A stretch of DNA of 64,000 bases from Pogona vitticeps (GCF_051106095.1 NC_135787.1:173809001-173873000), one strand, 5' to 3'; positions 12,379-25,879 are shown, numbered from the stretch's first letter. Numbers and translations: made by a program. The notes: generated from the letters alone by a model not told the origin.

Positions 12379-12492
<114 letters not shown>

Positions 12493-12776
12493 TTGTTGCC
12501 TGTCAGGAGTCAGCACTTAGATAACGGGTTATGGTGGCAATGTATTATGTCCGCTATCAAAAGCAATATGCTTTTACATTCCGTTTGTTGGCAAACACCA
12601 GTCAGCAAGTTTTCTTATGTGCGCGTGCTGGTTGTGACCTTCCCAAGTGGCATCTAACTGGACACCGCTGGAAGGGACAATTGGGCTGGACAGGCCATTG
12701 AGTTGATCCAACATGATTCTTCATCTGCACTGCATTTATATTATAATAACTATTTATACATTTGCATCTATACATA

Positions 12777-12940
12777 CGAAAGTTGTCATTTGCCTTCAGG
12801 TCAAAACCAACTTATAGTGACCTCAGTAAGGCTTTCAAGGTAAGTGGTTTTACCAGTTCCACATCTCCAATGCATGGCAGAGAGGAGATATCAAAACCAA
12901 GGCCTCCTGAGTGCTGGTCCATTACTCACTACATCACACT
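12777..12940 (-). mobile_element. tRNA-derived SINE (RTE-tailed subfamily)
   Basis: The reverse strand reads from a tRNA-like GGACCAGCACTCAGGAGG head to a tail close to CTATAAGTTGGTTTTGACC. The same tail occurs at 25885-26075 in the plus direction. Confidence 0.6.
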
Positions 12941-12987
12941 GCATATCACATACAAATTAGTATATGTAAATATAAGGGTCAATGTAT

Positions 12988-13265
12988 TTATAGGTGCTGG
13001 AATAGCTCAGTGGGTTGGAGTACCTGGCTACAGGTGTGAGCATTCCATTCCTCACTGTCCCTCCTGGGAGAAAGGCCACCCAGGATGATCCAGACCGTGT
13101 AGGTGTGTACTAGGGTTTACATACCCTGCTACCCATGTGGCCTGGGGTAAGTTGCACAGTCCCAGAACACCACTATGAGGGACACTGCTAAAGCACTTCT
13201 GAATACCGTATACCACTAAACCCCTAGGAAGGGTGCTGTAGGCTGGATGGCACATAATTATTATG
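12988..13265 (+). mobile_element. tRNA-derived SINE, near full length
   Basis: Head GGAATAGCTCAGTGGGTTGG (A box), B-box-like GAGCATTCCATTCC, body with ACAGTCCCAGAACACC, tail GCTGGATGGCACATAATTAT. It is homologous along its length to the copy at 33671-34329. Confidence 0.75.
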
Positions 13266-15430
13266 CTCTTATTTGTGAAGTCTGGAGTGATAAATCCAAC
13301 TTATGGTACACTCACAATCCTTGCCTTGCTGTTATACATGCTGAAGATTGGCCCTGCTAATTTCAGTGGGGCTTCTCCTTGTGCAAGAAGGTTCTGGGTA
13401 CAGTACTTTCTGATGTAAATCTCCCCTCTGCATTCTTGCCTGTCTGTCTTTATTTACTTGCCCAAGACTTTGGAGGATCTCTGCCAATCAGAGTACAGCC
13501 TGGAAAAGTTATTTCTGCTCACGACCTGGTTTCAGTCCCAGGTAGCTGGTTCAAGGTTCATTCAGTCTTCCATTCTTCTGAGGTCAGCAAATTGAGTACC
13601 CAGCTTACTGGGGTGGGGTGCTCATACTTAGGTCTGTGCATTATGCAAGTACACCAAGTAAGGAACATGCCCCAGTGGCTGCTCCTCATGTGCAAAGACA
13701 ATGTTTAGCCTGCATAATAAAATTGTAAACCAAACAGTGAGTGCTTTGAATGCTATGGGGCAGTCTATAAGCAGCACACTTGCTTTGAAAACAAACAAAC
13801 AACATTTCCCAGCATTCCTCTTGCTGACTGGGGTGGTGGCTCTGGGAGTTGCATTAGAAGTTCTGATCAGAATTGAGAGTCAGGAACTAGACGGACCAAT
13901 AAGGTAGATCCATATATTGATAGGTACTTATACTTAGGTTTGTGCACCATGCAAACACACCAAGAAATTTTCGTGTCCCAGTGGTTGGTCCTCATGTGTA
14001 AATACAAATATAGAACATGCACAACTAAAAGGGCTTCTGCCACCCCTTTACAGAAATAGATCAGGCAGCTCATACGCGGTCCTTCAATACACACAGTTGC
14101 CTCTTCTGCTGAACTGAGCAAGGAAGACTTTGCAAGTAGGAAAACATTTTGTTCATCAAGCTGAACGTCTAAACCTGGGAGTGATTGTTGGTTCAAGATG
14201 GAGAGAAATTTGCATATAGATGCATAACACTTTTATCACAGTTTGTCCAGAATATGGAAATCTTTGTAGAAGAGTTGAGTTCAATAAAATTATGTGAGCA
14301 CCAGAGTTGCTACATTTAGATGATAAGTCTAAATCTAAATATTAGTCCCCAAATTGAGTAGACCTATTGAATCTATGGTTTTTGCATGGGTGTTGAATTA
14401 ACAATTCCCTTTTGTTCGGTGGTCCTGACAATTAGTTGGGACTAAAATTTAGATTTTTATTTCACTCATCCAGAAATCTTTAGAAATGAATCACTAGACA
14501 CACTGAATTTCAAAAATGTGCAACCCAGTTAAGTTTTTTTGTTTTTCATTATCTGGGAAAAATATTTTCACTTATCTCTAACATAACACAGTACACTGGG
14601 AAGGTAAATTATCCTGGTGTTTGAGCTGAATTCCTTTCTGTAACAGATTAAAATGCAAGTATGTTAATCCTGGCATCTGTACTTAATTATTTTCTGCATG
14701 TGTTTTGAATAAAAGAAATATTTACAAAGCTGGTTTTTGTTCACACACTGTGTTGTTCGTTGGCTCACATTTCTTTCAGCCTAACACTGTACTTTTGCTG
14801 GAAGAATCAGGAGACATTTTTTAAAAGGTTATGTAAATTTACATATATTTTTTTCTATACATGTCACCTCGGCTTCTTAGCATTCGACAGAACCAAAAGA
14901 CACTGCTTTCCATCTTCTGTGGCAAATTCTGAGGAAGAAAAGGTGAAACAGAAAAGATACCAGACTGCACCAGCAAAAGATCTGTTGGTAAAATCCGGAC
15001 AAAAATATGTTTTCTTAGATTCCGCTGATATAAAAGGGACAGCATATGGGCTTAACCATGTCACTAGAATAAATGAAATTTATTGTGTCTTAATTTTGAT
15101 TTATGTGAACAGAGTCACAGAGTCACACTCAGGCTCTAGATTTGAAGAGCCACACAAAAAAATACCCCATGATGTGCCTTTTCTTATGTTAAAAGGCCCT
15201 TGTGAGTGCCCTGCCCTGCTTGTGCAGGGTTGGGCCTCAGTTGCATAGGACCAGTGCAGAGCTGTACGAGTGTGCAGGGACTCGGCTTAAAGGACAATGT
15301 TACCGTTAACCGTAAACTAGTGTACATGGTGGTTGTCAACTAGCCTCCATTTTAAACTTTGCATAATGCCCCAGACATGCTTCATTGGGGGCATTGTGGG
15401 AAATTCTTAATGGTAGCTACCAGACCCACT
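13266..15430. other. Intergenic DNA; no gene recognised
   Basis: The open frame at 14760-15248 (162 residues) has no start context, no family likeness and no repeat support that I can see. I treat it as chance. Confidence 0.45.
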
Positions 15431-15605
15431 TAGGGGATGTGGCAGCGCTCAGAAGCCTCTGTGCTGCAAGGTCAGAAGACCAGCAGTCGTAAGATCGAAT
15501 CCATGCATTGGAGTGAGCCCCAGCTCCTGTCAACCTAGCGATTTGAAAGAATGCAAAATGCAAAATGCGAGTATATAAATAGGTACCACCACGGTAAAAA
15601 AAGAG
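15431..15605 (+). mobile_element. Sauria SINE, 3' truncated
   Basis: It carries GAAGCCTCTGTGCTGC, CAGCAGTCGTAAGATCGAAT and ATATAAATAGGTACCACCAC, matching the copy at 19752, then ends in an A-rich stretch. Confidence 0.8.
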
Positions 15606-16780
15606 AAAAAATGTTCTTTGTTTTGCTTCAGACCATGTTTATTACCCTCTCGGAACGATCTCCTGATCAAATCTAGGGGAAAAGTCTAGCAAGTTAAAAC
15701 AATTCTCGTGTCTCCTTTGATCTTTGCTTGATCTTCACTGATTGGTGGGCTTAATGTATACTTGACACCTCAGCCATTACCACTGGGACTTTACTCATCA
15801 ATTCTCTTTCAGATTATGCTCTGTGATGGGTTCTGGAACTACTAGCTGGATTAGTCTCTTGCAGGAAAACAAGAGGGTCATATGACATGCGGAAGACTAG
15901 TAAATGTATTATGTGGCATATCTTTTTGTTGATCTGTTTTATAAAGTATGTGAAGATCAGTCATCTTTATTTTCTGTTTCATTTCCTAGTGATATGATAG
16001 CTGTTGGTCCACATATGAGACTGTTGTATGCTGGGTGATGCCGTTTGTCCACCTAATCTCATTATGTCTACCTCTGGTTTGCAGAGGTGATGTATCAAAT
16101 GTTACAGACAATTCACTGAATATGTGATTGACAGCAGGGTGTCCAACTGAAGTTGCTTAGAACTTGGTTGTACTATAACACAGACACCATTATCATCATT
16201 ACCATCATAAATCTCCTCCTCTAATGAGCTAAACACAGAAAGGTATTCCAGGAGCTATAATTCAAAAAGGTAACTTTTATCCACTGTGATCAGGAATCAT
16301 GGACCTGCACAGCAAAAGCTATGTTACAAAACAATGTCACTCTTTAAGCATTCAAAGGACTCCTTCATTCTGCTGAGTCTTCTGTTCATCACATTTGAAC
16401 AACTGATTGAATCTTGTATCTCACCCATGCAAGAGAAACCCCAAATAGTTTGCTCTTCATTGTAAATATTAAACCCTTTCCTCAAATCTCCCAAGACTGC
16501 TGTTTGTGTCAAGTACTTGCCAAATTTGTCAACCGCTCAGAAATATGAGAAAGAAAAACTTACCCAAGAGTTAAAGATGTCCTACAGGAATGAGTTAATA
16601 CAATGTTACGGGCTCCACAGATTGGTACTAGGTATGCCTTCTTGTTAGACCAATATCTGTTGGAAAGAATGTACAAAATGTTGAGTGCTACCTAACTCCC
16701 CTTCAGATTTTGGGAGGCGAATTGCTACTTCTGTGGTATACAAGTTTAATAATTTAATTAATTTAAAAATACCTTTAAAA
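15606..16780. other. Intergenic DNA; nothing recognised
   Basis: AT-rich unique-looking sequence with no supported exon. Confidence 0.4.
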
Positions 16781-16784
16781 TCTT

Positions 16785-16925
16785 TTAAATGACTTTTAAA
16801 CATAACTTTTTGAAAGTAACTAGAAAAGTTGTTCTTAACTAGTTACTAATAATTTTTCCTATTCATTACATTATTTTGAAATGTAACTTTGTTACATCCT
16901 GTTACTCAGAAAAGTAAGTAGGCAG
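16785..16925. repeat. GTTACT/AGTAAC-rich repeat
   Basis: Many copies of GTTACT, AGTAAC and close variants on both strands (AAAGTAACTAG, ACTAGTTACTAA, GTTACATCCTGTTACTC). A second block of the same character is at 63825-64000. Confidence 0.5.
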
Positions 16926-17570
16926 AAGTAGCTATCTTGTCCCTTTCACATTCTGCACACACCTGCCTTCATAGGTGTCTACATTTATCCCAAGTGCCTT
17001 GACAGGGAGCTCAGAAAACACCTGTAATGACAATATCTTGATCAATCTGCCTAAAGTCTTTCTACTAGCATGATGGAGCCAGAAGGCAAGAGCAAATTTC
17101 GAAAACTCTGTAATGGCTGTGTGGAGTCATTCCATAAAATTATAAGGAGCAGCGTGTGTTTCAGATGTTCCCAAATTGGTGTCACCTTTCCCTTACGAAC
17201 TTTGTGACCTTCATTTTAGGAGGTGAAAAATAACAGGACGCTGGGAGGAGTTCTTTCCATTCTCACAGAGAAGTGTGGGGACAAAATAACTTTTTCTGTC
17301 ATCCCACCATTGTTTTTATAGCTGTGTAGGAGTAAACAAAAATAAAGCCAAGCATCTCCTGCAGGGTCCTGATATATTTTAGCAAACAGCCAGCATTCCC
17401 AGCAGTTCTTGTTCTCTTAACCATTTCCACTCCAGTGAGGAGCAAAAGATTCATTCCACTGAGGTTAGCAATCACATTCTCTGAAATACCTGCTAAGCAT
17501 CACTCATGGTGATGGAAATTCTGCATTGAGCTCAGTTTGGGTGGCGACGAGACAAACAAATAAATAATTG

Positions 17571-17938
17571 GTTGTTGTAGGTTTTTCAAGCTGTTTGGCC
17601 ATGTTCTTAAGGTTTTTCTTCGTAACGTTTCACCAGTCTCTGTGACCGGTATCTTTAGAGGACAGGAGTCAGAACTCTGTCTGTGCTCTGGTGTAGTTTG
17701 CGGAATAGTTGAGTATTTATAGCTGTGTGGACAGCTTTTTGTCCTTTTCAGGAGATTGGGTGATTATGGTGATCAGTGTGTTTTTGTTGTGGGTGTATTG
17801 TTGTGATAAGGGGGAGAGATGATTGATGTCACTGTGATTGATGGATGTCGATCACAGAGACTGGAGAAACATTAGGAAGAAAAACCTTAAGAACACGGCC
17901 AAACAGCCTGAAAAATCTACAACCACCATCGAATCCCA
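17571..17938. mobile_element. Penelope-like element terminal repeat, inverted pair (fossil)
   Basis: The first 90 bases and last 80 bases are inverted copies. They share AACACGGCCAAACAG, ACCTTAAGAAC and CACAGAGACTGG with their reverses. This is the text I know from reptile Penelope-like retroelement ends. On the minus strand 17627-17663 can fold like a hammerhead ribozyme: a CTGANGA-like box, a 5-bp stem ACCGG/CTGGT, then GAAAC. No reverse-transcriptase ORF is present. Old and non-coding. Confidence 0.65.
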
Positions 17939-18057
17939 GCTGTGAAAGCCTTTGAGAATGCATAAAACAAATAATTCCTCATTAGTTTACATGGATTTAG
18001 AATGGGGTCAAACATATGTATTGAGGATACACATATCATGGTTGTGGAGAATATATG

Positions 18058-18165
18058 GCTCTCTGGATGTGGCCATAGTGCAATTCCCATCTGCCCTAGA
18101 TGGCACAGAAAATGGTGAGGGAGGGAAAGAACTGAAGTCCAGCAACATCTGGAGGGTCACATGCC
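18058..18165. repeat. Foldback repeat of the CTCCAGATGTT family
   Basis: Starts CTCTCTGGATGTGGCC and ends CCAGCAACATCTGGAGGG, so the two ends are inverted. Related pieces lie at 6335-6420, 25692-25795, 34533-34630 and 43950-44060. Confidence 0.5.
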
Positions 18166-19750
18166 CCCTATCCCTGTTCTATCAGCAAGGCCAACTATTG
18201 ACATTAAATGGAGCCTCCATGTTTGCAGGCAATGTATCTCTTTAAACTGGTTGCTGGGAAATAAAGAAGAGGACATGGAGAGGAAGGTTGCTTGTTATCC
18301 TGCCCATTTGCCCATGGAAAGTGGAACTGTGCCTCCCAGCTCTTGTCGTTACATTTTTTATTTATATACTATCATTTTCAACAAAACTTACACCCATTCC
18401 TCCCTTTCCCCAAAGACACTCAAATTAACAATAAAGCATGTGAAAAGTAAAATTAAATCTACCCAAAAAATGCATTAGGAGCACATCCAGAGCTCTCTGT
18501 TTGCATTGCTTTTGGTGCTGTTTGGTTCGAATAAAATTACGGTGCCATATATTTTTCTGAAAATGATTTTGCAAGCTCTGCTTTGACACCAAAAAGCCCG
18601 GGAAGGTGTGTGAATTAAACTTTTCCCCCATTTTGATCATATTTATTTCATTTACTGGGACACTGGGGCATGCAAACAAAGGGGACAATTTACAATTACA
18701 AACACACCTCCAACTTCATCTTGCTTAGCGTTACTCTTTTGTTTACTTGTTCTGACACTGTTATCGCTTGCATTGGGAATGTTTTTCTGTGGCTTTCTTT
18801 TTACCCAGTCCTTTTAAGTAACAGTTAACAGGCTTTTGCATTTCCTACATGTCAAGCAAATTGAAAATCTTCGGTGATGAAAAAGAGAGAGAGAGAGAGC
18901 TGATAATAAAAAGACTCCCATATTGCCTTGCCAATATTTTCAAATGATGCATTTGAAGACAGAAATATTAGGGCATGCAAAACTCATATATCTTTACTCT
19001 CAAGTAAAATCTATTGAGCTGAAGGAATAAGGGAGCACAAGATTGCAGCATGATCAGCATTTGGTCAAATGCATTTTGGCAAAACTACAACCTTAGCTAA
19101 AGCTGGCAGTTGAGCAGGCAAAGTCCTCTGCTCCCTGTGCCTTTTCAACAGGTCGTAGTACAGAAGTCAGCAAACAGATTTCCAAAGATCAATATTATCA
19201 AATTGCAATTAAAGAAGTAAGAACAAGAATAAGAGGTGGTTAAGAAAGAATCTGGAAATACTGACCCGGCCCAAATCTTCAGTATTCTGTGTTTCTCCCA
19301 GAGTAGCAACTGTTACTGCCTTGTAACTGCATTTTCTTCAGGAATCTCCAAGATTTTAAAAGCCACTCTACGTGTTGCAAACATCACTGGACGTGCACTA
19401 ATTCACTTGGAACAGTACCTCAATTCTCCTTCAAACCCAAACTCCTTCTCTGAAGGGATCTCTACTGGGTGCCTCTCTGCCTTTGGCCTCATTTGTTATC
19501 CGTTTATTGCAGAAAAACAAAATAAGCCCAAAGCACGAGTTGTATTTGAAAGAGTACATTTTAACCCTGTGAACATCTATGAGTATGAGTGTGGGTGTAA
19601 TATTTCCTGCTTCCCACATTGTTATTTTTAAAGCACAGCCTGACAAAATACTCTGCCTGTTCTCTGCTCCAAAGCCATAATCTCAGTCAAGAAAACTTAA
19701 ATGATCCAATGTAATATTGATGAATTTATCCTCTGTAAATTAAACTTTTA
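18166..19750. other. Intergenic DNA; no gene recognised
   Basis: The frame at 19236-19631 has no family likeness. A short GA run is at 18883-18898. Confidence 0.4.
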
Positions 19751-19751
19751 T

Positions 19752-20084
19752 TTAGGGGCGTGGTGGCACTGTAGGTTAAACCGCAGAAGCCTCTGTGCTG
19801 CAGGGTCAGAAGACCAGCAGTCGTAAGATGAGTGAGCTCCTATCGCTTGTCCAAGCTCCTGCCAACCTAGCAGTTTGAAAGCATGTAAATGCGAGTAGAT
19901 AAATAGGTACCACCATGGTGGGAAGGTAATGGCATTCTGTGTCTAGTCTAGTGTGGTCACGTGACCACAGAAATTGTCTTCAGACAAATGCTGGCTCTAC
20001 GGCTTGGAAACGGGGATGAGCACCACACCCTAGAGTTGGACACGACTAGACTAAATGTCAAGGGGAACCTTTACCTTTACCTAA
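19752..20084 (+). mobile_element. Sauria SINE, nearly complete
   Basis: It has the tRNA-derived head GGCACTGTAGGTTAAACCGC, the body TAGATAAATAGGTACCACCA and the BovB-like tail GAGTTGGACACGACTAGACT ending in ACCTTTACCTTTACC. This family is diagnostic of squamates. Confidence 0.9.
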
Positions 20085-20289
20085 ATAAAACCTTAGGAGG
20101 CACTGATATGCACACTTGCCTAAGAGAGCATGCACACTTGCCTACTGTTCCACAGTAGAGCTAACATCAAAACAAACAAACAAACAAGAAACGGAGGAAA
20201 GATTTCCCTGGAATAGGTTTGCCTTAAGCAGTAGTGGAGATCAGTTGCGATATTAGATCTTTGTAACAACTCAGGCAAAAGAAAATGCT

Positions 20290-20408
20290 ATGAACTATTG
20301 GATAGCTTAGTGGGTTTAGGTATCTGGTTGTGAGACCAGAGGTTGGTTCCTTCACAGGGGGTGGACTTGATGATCTGTAGGGTCCCTTCCAGTTCTGCAG
20401 TTCCAAGA
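20290..20408 (+). mobile_element. tRNA-derived SINE fragment
   Basis: Head GGATAGCTTAGTGGGTTTAG, B-box-like GAGGTTGGTTCC, and GGACTTGATGATCTGTAGGG near its end. Confidence 0.6.
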
Positions 20409-21220
20409 TATTTGTTACTTCACATAACACATGCTTATTATTAATAACCAGAAGATGTAGTGATGGTGGCTAGCTCAGATGGTCCTTTTTAAAAAGAAGG
20501 TGAGACAAATGATAGCAGACAATGTATGGCTATGATGGTCAAACATAAGTCTCCGTATTCAGGGGAAATCTAGCTGCATTTTCCATATTGTTGAAGCAAG
20601 CAGATATTGCTGTCGCCATCTTACTCTGTTGACCATGCTATAGAGTTCTGCAGATCCTTTATCTTCCAGATATGATCAATGGCTTTCAGATGTTTTTGGA
20701 TGCAGGCTGCAATCAGTTACCAAGCACCCCGTGGTCAGTGGTCAAGGATCATGGGACCTGTAGTCTAATAGTCAGAAGCTTCCCACCCAAGTATCTAGTT
20801 ACATCCACTGTCTTACAGTTGCATAAATTCTGATTGTCTCTGTGGCTGATTCATAGCAAAGCAAAGCAAAAAGAGAAAAACATTTCAACTTACCCAACGC
20901 CAATATGTTACCATCAAAGCAGCAAAGACAAACACTACCACATCTTCCCATTTTATCTCAGATCATCTTAAAAGCTTGTTGCAATCTTCATGCCCACCAT
21001 TTCTAACTTTTCCCTTTTATGTCCTTCATAGAGAGCTCTATCCCTTCACAGAACTGTGTGAACATTAATGAGGAAAGCTTTGTGAAGCACAGATAAACAT
21101 TATTTTCTTGTTTGATTTACAGATGATGAAATTGAAACAAAGAACCATGAAACTGGTCAACAGAATCCAACAAGGTGTACTGAACTGTTCCAGGGATAGT
21201 TCATTTCCAGTCCTCAATTC

Positions 21221-21428
<208 letters not shown>

Positions 21429-21661
21429 ATCTCAGTACCTTGATCTGTCCCCTATCTCACTGTCACTGTAAAAATATATATATGTAATTTCTAGAAAAAT
21501 TATCTATAGAAGATGGAAACAAGGTTTTCAGTGTTCAGGCTACAGTCCAAACTGGAAGGAATAGGCTGGGATTATGGGAATCTTGTCTATTCCCCTATAC
21601 TGTAATTTGTTGAGGTCTTTTGAAGTTAAGCAAACATGACAATACATTTTCTTCACTAGCT

Positions 21662-21830
21662 ACACTTATATTCCCATGAGTTCAAGGCAGTGTACATGGG
21701 TCACCTTTTCCCCACTTTATCTTTACAACAAGCCCATGGGCCTCATTATGTATTGGTCAGTCCTGAACCTGGATTTTCCATGCTTCAATCCAGTACTCTA
21801 ACCACTATACCTCACAGGTTCTCTCTGGGC
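21662..21830 (-). mobile_element. Old SINE-like remnant
   Basis: The text CACTTATATTCCCATGAG ... AACCTGGATTTTCCATGC ... CTCTAACCACTATACC has the layout of a reversed tRNA-derived SINE head with degraded B and A boxes. Confidence 0.35.
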
Positions 21831-23715
21831 TAAAGAATGGACATTATCAGTTCATTAAGCAATGAACAAGATTAAGAGAATGACAAACAGAGCCCAGAAT
21901 AAGCACCACCGCCAGCCAGCCAGGTCCTAAAGGTGAATGTTCATGGTGTCAGCCAGCTTTCTGTCTTTTGGCAAAAGGGGAAATGATTCGCAGTCACCCC
22001 TAGTCCTGGCAGAGGAACTGCTTTCTATCACAGCTGTAGTAGGTCAGAGTTGAGAATATCCCGAAAAGTATTGCGTCTCCGAAGGATAGAGGGGGAAACA
22101 CTTAGGTGAGATGCCGCAGTGCTCCGTCTGAGGCCCTGCAAGTCAACACCCATTTCCCTTTGCTAGAGAGGAAAATTGCTGCAGGACATTCCAGAAAAGT
22201 TTCAGTGGCTGCAACCACACTTTCAGGAAGAACTGAAGTCACTTCATTGCAACTTTGGTTGTTTTACATGTTGTCAGTCCCAGTGCAGTTTTTAAAAGAG
22301 CACATTGGGACCATTTTAAACCACACTAGGGCTTCTGACCTGGCCACCTGGTTCTGAAAGGCTCCCCATCTACTGACAGTGCTGAATCAGGGCTCATCTA
22401 TCTAGCTTGCTCCTGGAGCAGCAGCAGACTTTACGTGGAGGATTCAGACCTCTGCCAGATCAGGTTTTAAATAAAAAGAACCATTAAAAAGGAGAACTGG
22501 GTATCCAGTTTTCATATTGTTTGGGGCCATTTCTGTCTCTGGTGGAGCTGTACCAGAAGCTGGGGGAGAAATCTTAGCATCCTGGCCCACTAAAGTTGCC
22601 CATCCCATCCTATATAAAACCAACTACTGGATGTTGTTTTTCAGCCTGGCCAACCTGTCACCTCTGGAGATCACCTGGCTCTCTCTTTCTATGTGTGTGG
22701 CAAGCCCAGGAAACCTTTGCTCATCTGACTGTTATTAATAGCTATACCTGGCTCTGCAAATGAAAAACGTTGCCAATGAAAGCTCTAAGAGAAGTTCAGA
22801 TTCCTTATCCAAATGCAAACAAAGTTCTGGGACATAGCTCGGGGAGAGAGGGAATTCAACATCTCTTTTTAGGTCTCCTATGTTTAAAGGTAAAAGGTCT
22901 TTTCAGTTAAACTCTGTTTAAAGAGTTGACGGCTCAGCCATTCCATACTGGAGAACTCTTCCTGAGATAAAGTGATTATGATCAGAAGGTCGCCTTCCTG
23001 ACATCTCTATTTTCAGTCCTGCTCACTCCTCATCTAAAGAGAATTATTTAGAAGGATTTGCAGAGCAGAAAACATCTTATTCACTACTAAAATTGCAAAA
23101 TGCGATCTAGAAACAAGTCAGTAGATATTGCTGTACCTGAACTCGTGTGAGATGTTGATCTATAATATATATCCTTCATAAATCACAGAGCAAATTGAAT
23201 TATAAAAAGAAACCTAAGTCATAATTCATGCTATTACAATGTTACCCCTTCATACATGCAATTCCTTCAAAGCTGCATGCTGTAATAATCAGACTTGCAA
23301 ATGAAGTCCACATTCGCCTCCAGATGACCAATCACAAAAGCAAAAGCAAGCTTATTTACAACATGCAAAGGGAGACAAGCTTGCATTAGAATAAGCAAAG
23401 GTATTTTATTAAAGAAGCTATGCTTCCAGTGATGTGCTGTGTTGGCTAGCATCCACTTGCCTAATCATAGAACAAAAGAGAAATTACATAAGTGCCCAGA
23501 ACCCATCTAATGCCAAGTCATTAATCTGGGTGGTTTATGATTAAAACTTTTGCACACATCACCCTGAAAAGAAAAACAAAGAAATTAATTCACAGAGAAC
23601 CCCCTCCCCCACCCGAGACAACCACAAATGGTGATAAGTACTAGTGAGGACTCCACTTCAGCCATAAGTATCCACTGGAAGAGCAGGTGTATGTTGTACT
23701 ATGAGGCCACATATA
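21831..23715. other. Intergenic DNA; no gene recognised
   Basis: No exon or clear transposon could be supported here. Confidence 0.4.
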
Positions 23716-23852
23716 GACCAAATCCTGCTGCCTAGTTTGGTAAATCACACTCAAATCAATGGGATTTTCATGAGTCAACTCTTCTATGAGCTCCATTGAT
23801 TCAGATGGACCTATGCTAACTGCAACCTACTATGCTAAACTAAGTCACAGTT
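23716..23852. mobile_element. Hairpin MITE of the GCTGAAATCCTGTTGC family, worn copy
   Basis: Central CTCCATTGATTCAGATGG and flanking ATCAATGGGATT and ACTAAGTCACA match the better copies at 30133-30331 and 53140-53406. Confidence 0.5.
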
Positions 23853-24534
23853 GGAATCTGAATCCATTTGAAACCTAAGCAAAAGTATTTGGGCCAGTTT
23901 AGAAGTTTTATGGTGGAGATGGGAATGGCTAGGAATTGTAGACCAAAATGTAACTCTTTCAACATCTGCTCATTTCTCTGGGCTGATTACAGCCTCAATT
24001 CCAAGAGCTGTCTTAGTACCACCCCTCTCTGTTGTTCTCTTTGCCCTTCTGGACTTTGAGACTCGGTATGTGAGCATAACTGTTATCCTGAAAGGCTGAT
24101 ACCATCAGCCAGAGCAAATAAAACAGAGTACGATGTGAACACTGCAGCACACAGCAACAAGCATGGGACCCACATGATACATAGACAGTGGAATTTGCTG
24201 CCACGAGAGGCTGATGCTAATTGGTTTTAATAAAGTATTAAATTGTTTGAGGGCCAATAATCCTAAAAGCAGCATGTTAAAAAGAAAGGTCATCACATTA
24301 CCTTTTGAGGGACTAATATGGTCTCCATGGGGCCGTCTAAGAAACATTTCTCTCTTTAGTGTGATATAATAAGTCAACCTTGCAAAATTCCACTTGTTCA
24401 GGATGAATAATATTTTATGACATACAGGTAAAGCACAATTTTATTGAGCAGGTGGGATTATTTTACCACTCCTAAATTGTATGTGCTGTTCATATTGTGA
24501 GACCTCTGTTCATAATAAATAGATATATATTTAT

Positions 24535-24600
24535 AAATAGAGTAGACCTTTGGTCTAGATGGGCGGGATAGAAATCCAATAAATAAATAAGTAAATATGG
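24535..24600 (+). mobile_element. L2-like LINE tail
   Basis: TGGTCTAGATGGGCGGGATA followed by GAAATCCAATAAATAAATAA repeats the 3' end seen at 12186-12230. Confidence 0.6.
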
Positions 24601-24944
24601 ATCAAAATCATGCGGGCAGCTGTGTTTGGCCGTTGCTAGAAAAACAACAAATACCAGCAACTATTATGACATAAACATCACAGGCCTTTGTCAGGTTTGT
24701 GAAGTGGGTTAAGAAGGTGGACACATACTCACATAGGTGAAGAAAAATGAAACGCTTTGCTTGCTTGCTTCCTGTAACAAAGTGGAGTCAAAAGACAGAA
24801 ATGCAAGACAGAAATGTGAAATGTTAAAATGTGAGATTACAGGGGCGTAAGATTTGGTCTATGCAAAAAATTCAGTCAGACATTCCCTCGGCTTTATATT
24901 TAAATGTATGTGCTTTTGGAGGGAAAATTAGCTTCTGGATGCAG

Positions 24945-25412
24945 TAATTAGCAGCAGCATGTATGGGTTGTGTCACCATGTATGGGTGTGAAAGCTGGAC
25001 AGTGAAGAAAACTGACAGGGGAAAAAAACATTGATTTGTTTGAACTGTGATGTTGGAAAAGAGTTTTGTGGATACCCTGGACTGCCAGAAAGACAAACAA
25101 GTGAGTCCTAGATTAAATCAAGCCTGAACTATCTCTGAAGACAAAAATGTTGAAACTGAGGTTGTCCTACTTTGGGCACATCATGAGAAGGCAGGATTCT
25201 CTGAAAAAAAAAAACAATAATGCTGGGAAAGGCAGAAGCAGGCAGGAAAAGAAGATGAGAAAATACAAGATAAACTGACTCTCTAATGGAAGTTGCGGGC
25301 TTGAGTTTACAAGAACTGAGCTCCTATTGAGGACAGACATTTTGGAGATGGCTCATTCATAGGATCCCCATGAGAGGGATGTGACTTGATGGCACATAGC
25401 AATAATAGTTAT
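24945..25412 (+). mobile_element. BovB/RTE LINE 3' fragment
   Basis: The plus strand reads worn RTE ORF ends: YGCESWTV, then the text for LSYFGHIMRRQDSL, and a 3' end GACTTGATGGCACATAGC with an AATAAT tail. It is a broken LINE copy. Confidence 0.75.
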
Positions 25413-25691
25413 ATTTTCCAGAAATTTCAACATTCAGTGACACTGATATAAATAACAATGGCCAATTCTCATTTTCTTTATAGTCCAGATATCTATCAAT
25501 AGGACCCATTTGTTGCTGGATCAGTAGCCTCACAGACATCTCTGGAACAGGCTCCGTTCTTGTGCTGATGTTTGTGCATCCCAGAAATTATACCAGACTC
25601 ACAGGAACTCTGGTTTTGAGGTCAGATTATTTCACAGGATGAATTTCTACCTATTATAGCTTTGGTAATAAGATTGCTAATGACAGAACTT

Positions 25692-25795
25692 GGTAGCAAA
25701 GCCCTCCAGATGTTTCTGACCGGAAGTGCCACAATCTCTTAGCATTGGTCATGTCAGACAGAAGTTGGAGGTCAAAAAGCTGGAGAGCCAACTAT
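25692..25795. repeat. Foldback repeat of the CTCCAGATGTT family
   Basis: Starts CCCTCCAGATGTTTCTGACC; the inverted arm is worn. See 18058. Confidence 0.4.
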
Positions 25796-25879
25796 TCCGA
25801 TTCCATCCCTTTCTTGAGGGTGGGATGGCCCTGAAGACAATAGGCCAGTCTTGTGGAATGTACATCCCTCCAGGTGAAG

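Noticed and set aside
14760-15248. 162-residue open frame on the plus strand
   Set aside because: No family likeness, splice partners or codon pattern; probably chance in intergenic DNA.
19236-19631. 131-residue open frame
   Set aside because: No recognised motif and no neighbouring exons.
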